Below are positions 1 through 5,149 of a DNA stretch of 5,149 nt, piece after piece. The position numbers and the translations under genes are program-made. The notes below the pieces were generated by a model. The model was given only the letters and a program-made list of their open reading frames with translations. It did not search any database and was not told where the DNA came from. Position 1 is the first letter of the stretch; each line of letters opens with the position of its first letter. Source of the DNA: Candidatus Cloacimonadota bacterium (lineage in GTDB: Bacteria; Cloacimonadota; Cloacimonadia; Cloacimonadales; Cloacimonadaceae). The stretch lies in the NCBI GenBank assembly GCA_027318525.1, contig DAHVPA010000145.1, positions 1-5,149 on the forward strand. The letters are read 5' to 3'.

Positions 1-2050
1 AGACGCCATCAGGGATTACCTCAGCAAACACAACGTCAAGCGTGCCATCATCGTCGGTGCCGGCTATATCGGTCTGGAAATGGCGGAAAACCTCCGTCAT
101 CTGGGCATCTTTGTGACCATCGTCGAGCTGGCAGAACAGATGATGATTTTCCTTGATTACGAAATGGCGGCGGAAGTGCATCAGCACCTCAAAACCAAGC
201 AGGTCGAGTTTTACCTCAAGGATGCAGTCAAAGGATTTGTGCGCGAGGACGACAACCTGATAGTCAAGCTGGAAAGCGGAAAAGAACTGAGCTGCGACAT
301 GGTGCTGCTCTCCATTGGAGTCAGACCCGAAAGTCACCTTGCCGCAGAAGCCGGTCTGGTCTTGGGAGTGAACAAAAGCATCGCCTTCAATCCCTATCTG
401 CAGACTTCCGAACCCGATATCTATGCGGTTGGGGATGCCATCAGCTTCACCAATCCCATCACCCGCAAGCCTGCCTGCACCTATCTGGCAGGTCCTGCCA
501 ACAAACAGGGACGCATCTGCGCCGATAATCTTGTCCGGGGCAATCAGCACAAGTATGAAGGCTCCATCGGCACCGGCATTGCCAAGGTGTTTGACGTCAC
601 AGTGGCTTCGACCGGCGCTTCCGAAAAGCTGCTCAAGGCGGAGGGAATCCCCTGTCTGTCCTTTATCACGCACAGCTCATCCCATGCCGGATATTATCCC
701 GATGCTCTGCCCATGTCGCTCAAGATTGTCTTTGCTCCCGAAACAGGCAAGCTGCTGGGTGCCCAGGCTGTCGGTTATGAGGGTGTGGACAAGCGCATTG
801 ACCTGCTGGCAGCAGTCATCAAAAGAGGCGGCACGGTTTATGACCTGCAGCAGATTGAACACGCCTATGCCCCGCCTTTTTCCTCAGCCAAGGACCCCGT
901 TAATATCGCCGGATTCGTGGCGGAAAATATGCTGAGCGGTATGTTTAAATCCATCAACTGGTGCGAGCTGGAATCCCTTGATTACAAAGATACGGTGCTG
1001 GTGGATGTGCGCACGGAGGAAGAATTTGCCCTGGGTAATATCCGTCCTGCTGTCAACATCCCCGTGGATGATTTGCGCAAGAGACTGGGAGAGCTGCCCA
1101 AAGACAAGAAAATCGTGGTTTACTGTGCTGCCGGACAGAGAGGTTATTTTGCCGCCCGCATCCTGATGCAGCATGGCTACAAGGAAGTTTATAATCTGAG
1201 CGGCGGATATAAGACCTATGAATATGCATCGCAGAAACAGAGCAACGAGGATATCTTTGCCAAAGACACAGTCGGCAAAGACGACTATCTTTACCAATAT
1301 AACCCCGACCAGCCCAAGACAGAAGGCAAGGTCGTGGTGGTCGATGCCGGCGGACTGCAGTGTCCGGGACCCATTTTGCGCCTGAAAAAGGAAATGGACC
1401 AGCTTAATCCCGGTGATATTATACGCATCACAGCCACCGACCAGGGTTTTGCCAAAGACGTTCCCGCCTGGTGCAGCATGACAGGCAACAAACTGCTCAA
1501 AGTGGAGGAGGCTGCCGGTAAAATCATTGCGGAAATCCGCAAGCATGTGGACACCACTCCGCACGTTGCCACCACCCAAAACAGAAACAAGACCATCGTC
1601 GTCTTCAGTGATGACCTGGACCGTGCGCTGGCTTCGTTTGTCATTGCCAATGGCGCTGCCAGCACGGGCAAGAAGGTGACTATGTTCTTCACCTTCTGGG
1701 GATTGAACGTTATCAAAAAACCCAATAAACCGCCTGTCAAAAAAGACTTTATGGGCAGGATGTTTTCGCTGATGCTGCCCGGCAGCAGTTTTGGACTGGG
1801 GCTATCCAAAATCAATTTCTGGGGCATCGGCGCTCAGCTCATGCGCTACCGGATGAAGCAGAAAAAGGTGGATTCGCTCGAATCCATGATTTTCCAGGCA
1901 ATGCAAAACGGCATTCAGTTCATCGGCTGCCAGATGTCCATGGACATTATGGGCGTTACCAAAGAGGAACTGCGCGATGGAGTCCAGATTGGCGGAGTAG
2001 CCACTTATCTGGCGGAAGCTGAGCAGGCAAATCTGAATCTCTTTGTCTGA
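1..2050 (+). CDS. CoA-disulfide/persulfide reductase-like flavoprotein fused to rhodanese, TusA and DsrE2 domains (5' truncated)
   Basis: The reading frame is open from the left edge (first full codon at 2) to TGA at 2048-2050, leaving 682 residues. Numbering is from position 2. GAGYIG (19-24) is the NAD(P)H-binding Rossmann motif, YAVGDA (141-146) is the second FAD-contact motif, and about 186-300 is the dimerisation domain. Tyr231 (in GYYP) and Tyr289 (in AYAPPF) lie 58 residues apart, the spacing of the two active-site tyrosines of CoA-disulfide reductases. A rhodanese domain follows (about 316-408, loop CAAGQRG with Cys375). Next come a TusA/SirA domain (444-515, CPGP at 454-457, Cys491) and a DsrE2-like domain (530-682, GCQMSMDIMG with Cys643). 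By family comparison about 145 N-terminal residues are missing, including the first FAD motif and the redox cysteine. Known relatives reduce CoA disulfide, CoA persulfide or polysulfide with NAD(P)H. The fused domains should pass sulfane sulfur between cysteines, probably in the cytoplasm. The exact substrate is not determined. The ATG at 80 is internal, because it lies after the Rossmann glycines. Confidence 0.93.
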   Translation, partial: DAIRDYLSKHNVKRAIIVGAGYIGLEMAENLRHLGIFVTIVELAEQMMIFLDYEMAAEVHQHLKTKQVEFYLKDAVKGFVREDDNLIVKLESGKELSCDMVLLSIGVRPESHLAAEAGLVLGVNKSIAFNPYLQTSEPDIYAVGDAISFTNPITRKPACTYLAGPANKQGRICADNLVRGNQHKYEGSIGTGIAKVFDVTVASTGASEKLLKAEGIPCLSFITHSSSHAGYYPDALPMSLKIVFAPETGKLLGAQAVGYEGVDKRIDLLAAVIKRGGTVYDLQQIEHAYAPPFSSAKDPVNIAGFVAENMLSGMFKSINWCELESLDYKDTVLVDVRTEEEFALGNIRPAVNIPVDDLRKRLGELPKDKKIVVYCAAGQRGYFAARILMQHGYKEVYNLSGGYKTYEYASQKQSNEDIFAKDTVGKDDYLYQYNPDQPKTEGKVVVVDAGGLQCPGPILRLKKEMDQLNPGDIIRITATDQGFAKDVPAWCSMTGNKLLKVEEAAGKIIAEIRKHVDTTPHVATTQNRNKTIVVFSDDLDRALASFVIANGAASTGKKVTMFFTFWGLNVIKKPNKPPVKKDFMGRMFSLMLPGSSFGLGLSKINFWGIGAQLMRYRMKQKKVDSLESMIFQAMQNGIQFIGCQMSMDIMGVTKEELRDGVQIGGVATYLAEAEQANLNLFV

Positions 2051-2077
2051 GCACAAATTATCTAAATAATAGACATG

Positions 2078-2111
2078 GAAAGCAACTCCAGAAGGGGGTT
2101 GCTTTCTTTTT
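2078..2111 (+). terminator. Intrinsic terminator of the sulfur-relay gene
   Basis: A 12-bp stem (2078-2089 with 2095-2106, one G-T wobble) encloses the 5-base loop AGAAG. It is followed by five T residues at 2107-2111. It begins 27 bases after the TGA of the reductase gene and should isolate that gene from the OmpA-type genes downstream. Confidence 0.9.
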
Positions 2112-2130
2112 ATCCCTGCTCTGATGCCCG

Positions 2131-2178
2131 GAGGGGTCAACCAGGGCTAACCCCACGATAACCCCTCGATGACCCCTC
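2131..2178. repeat. Inverted repeat GAGGGGTCA / TGACCCCTC
   Basis: The perfect 9-bp arms are at 2131-2139 and 2170-2178, separated by 30 bases. The left arm is an inverted copy of the 11-bp tandem unit. The right arm is part of the third unit. An alternative short pairing, GGGGT (2133-2137) with ACCCC (2150-2154), is also possible. It has no T-run after it and so does not look like a terminator. Confidence 0.65.
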
Positions 2179-2180
2179 GC
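2148..2180. repeat. Three tandem 11-bp repeats, consensus TAACCCCTCGA
   Basis: Units are at 2148-2158 (TAACCCCACGA), 2159-2169 (TAACCCCTCGA) and 2170-2180 (TGACCCCTCGC), head to tail with no spacer. The copies differ from the consensus at no more than two positions. The period is close to one turn of the helix. The array lies after the terminator of the upstream gene and about 70 bp upstream of the -35 box of the next promoter, so it is probably a DNA-level site or a repeat remnant rather than part of an mRNA. No known operator was recognised. Confidence 0.75.
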
Positions 2181-2250
2181 AGGAAAAGTGGAAAATGGGT
2201 AAAACTACAATAAAAAATTAGGGAAAAGTTAAGGATTATTCTGTTTTTTC

Positions 2251-2279
2251 TTGACAAATAACCTTATCAGAGTTAGATT
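2251..2279 (+). promoter_or_regulatory. Sigma-70-like promoter for the BACON/OmpA gene
   Basis: A perfect TTGACA -35 box at 2251-2256 is followed after 17 bases by TAGATT at 2274-2279, which matches TATAAT at four of six positions. Expected transcription would start near 2286, giving a leader of about 25 bases that contains the ribosome binding site. The upstream sequence is AT-rich (2210-2250), as in promoters with an UP-like element. Confidence 0.7.
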
Positions 2280-2300
2280 AAAGTTATAAACAAAAAGTGA

Positions 2301-2306
2301 GGGAGG
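2301..2306 (+). promoter_or_regulatory. Ribosome binding site GGGAGG
   Basis: GGGAGG is separated by four A residues from the ATG at 2311. This strong Shine-Dalgarno match fixes the start codon, which is also directly followed by a signal peptide. Strong Shine-Dalgarno sites are uncommon in typical Bacteroidota. Confidence 0.8.
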
Positions 2307-2310
2307 AAAA

Positions 2311-3828
2311 ATGAAACAAAGTGTGAAAATACTTTTTGCAACGATTAGTATCCTATTATTTGCCCTTTCTGCTTTCGCCCTGGAAAGCACATTGACTTTA
2401 AGAGGCGGTGTCAGCGGCGCTGAGACCGATATTTATGCCAATAAACAGCTCAACGGCATGGTCGGAATGGGCTATGAAGTCTGGTTCGCCAAGTGGCTGA
2501 GCCTGGGCATCAATCCTTATGTGACACGCGTGCAGGCAGGACCTGAAAACGCTCCCATCATCCCCAACAAAGTCGCTTCGATAAATCCGCCCTATAACTT
2601 CAAATCCAACGTCGTAGGCGGAGATTTGCTGTTCAGACTGCGTCCCACCTGGAAATATGTAGCGCCTTATCTGACAGCCGGAGCAGGCGTGGTCAATTAC
2701 TTCCCCAAAACCAGGGGCGGTGATGAGATCGGCGGCTATCCCGAGACCTTTGATTACACATCCTTTGCCGCACCTGTAGTAGGCGTCGGCTTGCATATCT
2801 TCACCCAGCGCGACATCGATTTTGAACTGGGCTTCCAAAAAAACTTCCTGATGACAGATTATCTGGAAGGCTGGGAAAAGGGTGAATTTAACGACAACCT
2901 GTGGATGGCGTTCCTGGGCGTTTCCCACACCTTCGGAAAATCCAAGGCAGCACCAGTAGTCATTCCTCAGACCATCTTCAACATCAGCCCCAACACCCGC
3001 AATGTGAATGACAAAGCCGGCAGCACCCAGTTCTTTATCGACGCCAACAAAGCCTGGACCGCCACTGAAAACGAAAGCTGGCTCACAGTCAGCCCAGTGG
3101 CTGGAACCGGCAGCGCCAACTTCATCATCAACTATGATGCCAATACCGACATCAACCCCCGCACCGGTTACATCTATGTGACCAGCGACGGCATCACCAA
3201 GACTCTGACCGTTACGCAGGAAGGTTACAAACCCTTTATCAACGTGACCCCGAGTGTGCAGAACGTGACCGGTCAAGCCGGCACCACCACTTTCAATGTG
3301 GATTCCAATATCCCCTGGACTGTCTCTGAAAACGTGGAATGGCTGACTGTCAGCCCCATCGAAGGCAACAACGATGGCAGCTTCACCGTTACCTATGACG
3401 CCAATCCCACTTACATAGTCAAGACCGGACAAATCAACGTCAGCGGCAATGAAGTAGTTCAGACTGTTACAGTCATCCAGGCAGGACTTCCGGAAATCAC
3501 GCTCAAGAACGTCAACTTTGACTTTGACAAGTATGATTTGACCGACACTGCCATCGGCAGACTGAATGACAACATCGTCGTTCTGATGGCAAATCCTGCC
3601 ATCAAGGTTGAAATCAGCGGACACACCGACTTCATGGGAACAGAACGCTATAATGACAAGCTTTCCCAAAACCGCGCCAAAGCAGTCAAAGACTACCTGG
3701 TGCAAAACGGAATAGAAGCCGAACGCCTGACCATTAAGGCATTGGGCGAAACCCAGCCCCTTTCCACCAACGATACCGAAGAAGGACGCGCTCAGAACAG
3801 AAGAGCTGAGCTGGCTGTCGTCAAATAA
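2311..3828 (+). CDS. Outer-membrane barrel protein with two BACON domains and a C-terminal OmpA peptidoglycan-binding domain
   Basis: The protein has 505 residues. A signal peptide (1-23, hydrophobic core then AFA before LES) directs export. Residues 26-210 look like an OmpA-like beta-barrel rich in alternating aromatic and Gly residues, ending in VSHTFGK (204-210). Two BACON domains follow (about 220-305 and 308-392). Each has AWT or PWT (Trp249, Trp336), WLTVSP (257-262, 344-349), YDAN and a closing TVTQEG or TVIQAG. Corresponding residues are exactly 87 apart. Residues 395-505 form an OmpA C-terminal domain with FDFDKYDL, GHTD (Asp440), LSQNR (Arg455) and NRRAE. Asp440 and Arg455 have the spacing of the diaminopimelate-contacting pair of OmpA. 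The likely role is an outer-membrane to cell-wall tether. BACON is best known from extracellular carbohydrate-active proteins, so its place between barrel and OmpA domain is unusual. Ligand binding is unproven. Own promoter and terminator flank the gene. Confidence 0.92.
   Translation: MKQSVKILFATISILLFALSAFALESTLTLRGGVSGAETDIYANKQLNGMVGMGYEVWFAKWLSLGINPYVTRVQAGPENAPIIPNKVASINPPYNFKSNVVGGDLLFRLRPTWKYVAPYLTAGAGVVNYFPKTRGGDEIGGYPETFDYTSFAAPVVGVGLHIFTQRDIDFELGFQKNFLMTDYLEGWEKGEFNDNLWMAFLGVSHTFGKSKAAPVVIPQTIFNISPNTRNVNDKAGSTQFFIDANKAWTATENESWLTVSPVAGTGSANFIINYDANTDINPRTGYIYVTSDGITKTLTVTQEGYKPFINVTPSVQNVTGQAGTTTFNVDSNIPWTVSENVEWLTVSPIEGNNDGSFTVTYDANPTYIVKTGQINVSGNEVVQTVTVIQAGLPEITLKNVNFDFDKYDLTDTAIGRLNDNIVVLMANPAIKVEISGHTDFMGTERYNDKLSQNRAKAVKDYLVQNGIEAERLTIKALGETQPLSTNDTEEGRAQNRRAELAVVK
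2968..3486 (+). repeat. Tandem BACON domain repeat inside the OmpA-type gene
   Basis: Two diverged coding repeats with a 261-bp period encode residues of about 220-305 and 308-392. Shared landmarks are AG-T-F, WT, EN, WLTVSP, YDAN, TG-I and T-TV-Q-G. The paralogous gene downstream has nothing between its barrel and OmpA domain, so the block looks like a discrete insertion or deletion unit. Confidence 0.85.
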
Positions 3829-3846
3829 ATCCATTATACTAAAAAT

Positions 3847-3875
3847 GAGAGGGCTCTGCGTGAGCCCTCTTTTTT
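3847..3875 (+). terminator. Intrinsic terminator between the two OmpA-type genes
   Basis: A perfect 9-bp stem, AGAGGGCTC (3848-3856) with GAGCCCTCT (3862-3870), encloses the loop TGCGT. It is followed by a run of T residues to 3875. It lies 19 bases after the stop codon and 40 bases before the next start codon. Transcripts from the upstream promoter should mostly end here. Five A residues at 3841-3845 face the T-run, which could also make it work in reverse. Confidence 0.88.
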
Positions 3876-3906
3876 ACACAAAAAACCCAACCAAAAATAT
3901 ACATGT

Positions 3907-3910
3907 GAGG
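3907..3910 (+). promoter_or_regulatory. Ribosome binding site GAGG of the short OmpA-type gene
   Basis: GAGG lies five A residues before the ATG at 3916. The pattern GAGG followed by A-run and ATGAAACAAA resembles the first OmpA-type gene, which supports this start and common descent of the two 5' ends. Confidence 0.72.
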
Positions 3911-3915
3911 AAAAA

Positions 3916-4887
3916 ATGAAACAAACAAGCAAAGTTATTTTACTGGGTGTGATGCTGCTGGCTATGATAGGCAGTGCTTTCGCCCTCGAACAAACCCTGG
4001 GACTGAGACTGGGAGCTTCCTATCCGCAAGTTACAGAATTCACCCAGGAGAAAGACTATGAAGGTATGATCGGACTCTCCTACGAAGTCTGGCTGAAAAA
4101 GTTCCTCAGCGTGGGCATCTATCCCTATGTAACCAGCGTATCTGCCGGAGAAGGGATTGGTGAGTTTGATTCCAATATCGTGGGTGCCGACCTGCTGGCA
4201 AAAGTCCGCCCCGATATCAAAGCCCTGCATTTTGGTAATAAACCCATCACCCAGATTGCTCCCTTTGCCACAGTTGGAGTCGGTCTTTCCAATTTCTATC
4301 CGGGACATCTGCCCGAAAAGTCTGACTATACGGCTATGACTCTGCCCTCCTGGGGTCTGGGTCTTTCCTTCATTACCAAATACGGGATAGACTTTGACCT
4401 CGGTTTTCAGAAAGAAGAGCTTGCTTCCGATTTGATGGATGGCTGGGAATCCGATGATCCCAATGATGCCTACTGGATGGCTTTCCTGGGTGTTTCACAC
4501 ACCTTCGGCAAGAAAATCACCCTGCCCAAATATATCTTCGTAAAAGAAGCTCCGCTCGTCCTGCAAGGCATTACCTTTGAGTTCGACAGCGCCAATCTGA
4601 CCCCCGAAGGCAAGATGATATTAGACGACGTAATTGCGTCACTCATGTATTATCCTGAAGTCGAAGTCGAAATCCAGGGTCATACCGACAGCGACGGCGA
4701 AGAATCCTATAACATGGACCTTTCCCAGCGCAGAGCTGACTCTGTGAAAAAATACATGGTGGAAAGAGGGATTGATCCCATGCGCCTGACCACTTCCGGC
4801 TGGGGTGAATCACGTCCCATCAGCAGCAACGATACTCCTGAAGGTAAAGCCCAAAACAGACGTATCGAATTCGTCAAAACCAAATAG
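3916..4887 (+). CDS. Outer-membrane barrel protein with C-terminal OmpA peptidoglycan-binding domain (short paralogue)
   Basis: The protein has 323 residues, close to the usual size of OmpA/OprF-type porins. The signal peptide (1-23) ends in SAFA before LEQ, at the same site as in the upstream paralogue. The barrel (26-199) shares YEVW, the SN-VG-DLL segment, GFQK, GWE and WMAFLGVSHTFGK with the upstream protein. It differs mainly in loop lengths. After a short linker, the OmpA domain (about 211-323) begins with GITFEFDSANLTPEG. It has GHTD (Asp258), LSQRR (Arg273, 15 residues later as in diaminopimelate-binding OmpA domains) and NRRIEF near the end. The expected role is an abundant outer-membrane protein anchored to peptidoglycan; pore function cannot be judged. 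The gene ends with two TAG codons in a row and is followed by its own terminator. No convincing dedicated promoter lies in the 87-bp gap upstream. Confidence 0.93.
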   Translation: MKQTSKVILLGVMLLAMIGSAFALEQTLGLRLGASYPQVTEFTQEKDYEGMIGLSYEVWLKKFLSVGIYPYVTSVSAGEGIGEFDSNIVGADLLAKVRPDIKALHFGNKPITQIAPFATVGVGLSNFYPGHLPEKSDYTAMTLPSWGLGLSFITKYGIDFDLGFQKEELASDLMDGWESDDPNDAYWMAFLGVSHTFGKKITLPKYIFVKEAPLVLQGITFEFDSANLTPEGKMILDDVIASLMYYPEVEVEIQGHTDSDGEESYNMDLSQRRADSVKKYMVERGIDPMRLTTSGWGESRPISSNDTPEGKAQNRRIEFVKTK

Positions 4888-4908
4888 TAGCAACCGATTC
4901 CAAATAAT

Positions 4909-4944
4909 AAAAGGGATCCGCAACCGGGTCCCTTTTTCTTTTTT
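4909..4944 (+). terminator. Intrinsic terminator of the short OmpA-type gene
   Basis: The stem AAAAGGGATCCG (4909-4920) pairs with 4925-4936 (one T-G wobble) around the loop CAAC. A T-rich run to 4944, broken by one C at 4938, follows. It lies 22 bases after the first stop codon. Confidence 0.88.
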
Positions 4945-5136
4945 GCAAAAAACTCCCTTAATCCAGCTTTGCTTCTCTGTGACTATCCTTCCTGTTGATT
5001 GTCTGCGTCTATAAATCATGTTTCAAAGGAAGTCTGTAGCTGAGACTTGAGATGGTGATAAGTCCTCATTTAGAAAAAAAGGTTGACTTAGTATTCGCCT
5101 GTCAAATTTGATGCAAATTAGTAAGAAATCAGTTTT
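4945..5136. other. Intergenic region without a recognised gene
   Basis: No reading frame here has a ribosome binding site together with a plausible protein, and no tRNA or known RNA family was recognised. It contains two overlapping inverted repeats at 5030-5068, a TATAAA at 5010-5015 without a good -35 box, and a possible promoter at 5083-5112. Confidence 0.55.
5083..5112 (+). promoter_or_regulatory. Possible promoter with palindrome over the -10 region
   Basis: TTGACT at 5083-5088 is followed after 18 bases by TTTGAT at 5107-5112, a four-of-six match to TATAAT. The perfect 10-bp palindrome TCAAATTTGA (5102-5111) overlaps the -10 box and CAAATT recurs at 5114-5119. The distance to the ATG at 5137 is similar to that of the promoter at 2251. 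Confidence 0.4.
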
Positions 5137-5149
5137 ATGAAAAGATTAA
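5137..5149 (+). CDS. Possible start of a further gene (cut by the window end)
   Basis: ATG at 5137 opens a frame reading Met-Lys-Arg-Leu before the window ends. A lysine/arginine-rich start would fit a signal peptide, but four residues prove nothing. There is no clear Shine-Dalgarno site (only AAGAAA upstream). The support is its position 24 bases after a possible -10 box and the matching gene direction. Confidence 0.3.

Noticed and set aside
423..935. A second + strand open frame inside the reductase gene
   Set aside because: It overlaps conserved flavoprotein motifs in another frame, is Pro/Ser/Arg-rich as expected for a shifted frame, and has no supporting start signal.
884..1827. Minus-strand open frames opposite the sulfur-relay gene
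   Set aside because: They mirror conserved rhodanese and TusA coding sequence, have no start signals and show no known protein features.
80..2050. ATG at 80 as the true start of the reductase gene
   Set aside because: The same frame upstream encodes GAGYIG, the core of the NAD(P)H-binding fold, so the gene begins before the window.
2148..2180. The 11-bp repeats as a CRISPR array or plasmid iterons
   Set aside because: The units abut without spacers and are too short for CRISPR. No replication gene or other origin feature is nearby.
3340..3356. Hairpin GGCTGA-CTG-TCAGCC within the BACON/OmpA gene
   Set aside because: It lies in the codons for the conserved WLTVSP motif and has no T-run, so it is best explained by coding constraint.
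2398..3834. A long open frame on the minus strand (478 codons) opposite the BACON/OmpA gene
   Set aside because: It has no recognisable domain or ribosome binding site and is fully antisense to a gene with clear domains. It is explained by codon usage of the + strand gene.
4805..5019. Short open frames on both strands across the end of the short OmpA-type gene and its terminator
   Set aside because: They run through the terminator hairpin, have no ribosome binding site and no protein features.

Overview
The window holds the 3' part of one large sulfur-metabolism gene and two complete tandem OmpA-type outer-membrane protein genes, all on the + strand. The last bases may be the start of a fourth gene. 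BACON domains and the mix of OmpA proteins suggest the FCB superphylum (Bacteroidota and relatives). However, the genes have clear Shine-Dalgarno sites (GGGAGG, GAGG), one has a TTGACA-type promoter, and there are three strong intrinsic terminators. That is unlike typical Bacteroidota and fits better with a relative such as Cloacimonadota. The lineage is inference; no marker gene is present.

Layout. (1) Positions 1-2050: a 5'-truncated CoA-disulfide-reductase-like flavoprotein fused to rhodanese, TusA and DsrE2-type domains, forming a sulfane-sulfur relay on one chain. A 12-bp terminator hairpin follows at 2078-2111. (2) Positions 2112-2310: an intergenic region with three tandem 11-bp repeats and an inverted copy, then an AT-rich stretch, a sigma-70-like promoter and a ribosome binding site. 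(3) Positions 2311-3828: a 505-residue secreted protein with an outer-membrane barrel, two tandem BACON domains and an OmpA C-terminal peptidoglycan-binding domain, followed by a terminator at 3847-3875. (4) Positions 3916-4887: a 323-residue paralogue with the same barrel and OmpA domain but no BACON domains, followed by a terminator at 4909-4944. (5) Positions 4945-5149: mostly non-coding, with small inverted repeats, a possible promoter and a possible start codon at 5137.

The two OmpA-type proteins look like a duplicated pair of outer-membrane-to-peptidoglycan tethers, one short and one long. The length difference (182 residues) is close to the two-domain BACON insert (about 173 residues). 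The terminator between them suggests unequal expression. The sulfur gene is separated from them by its own terminator and is probably functionally unrelated. No mobile element, tRNA, rRNA or CRISPR array is visible. The most notable points are the BACON insertion between barrel and OmpA domain and the 11-bp repeat cluster upstream of the first OmpA-type gene. Neither amounts to a convincing new system.
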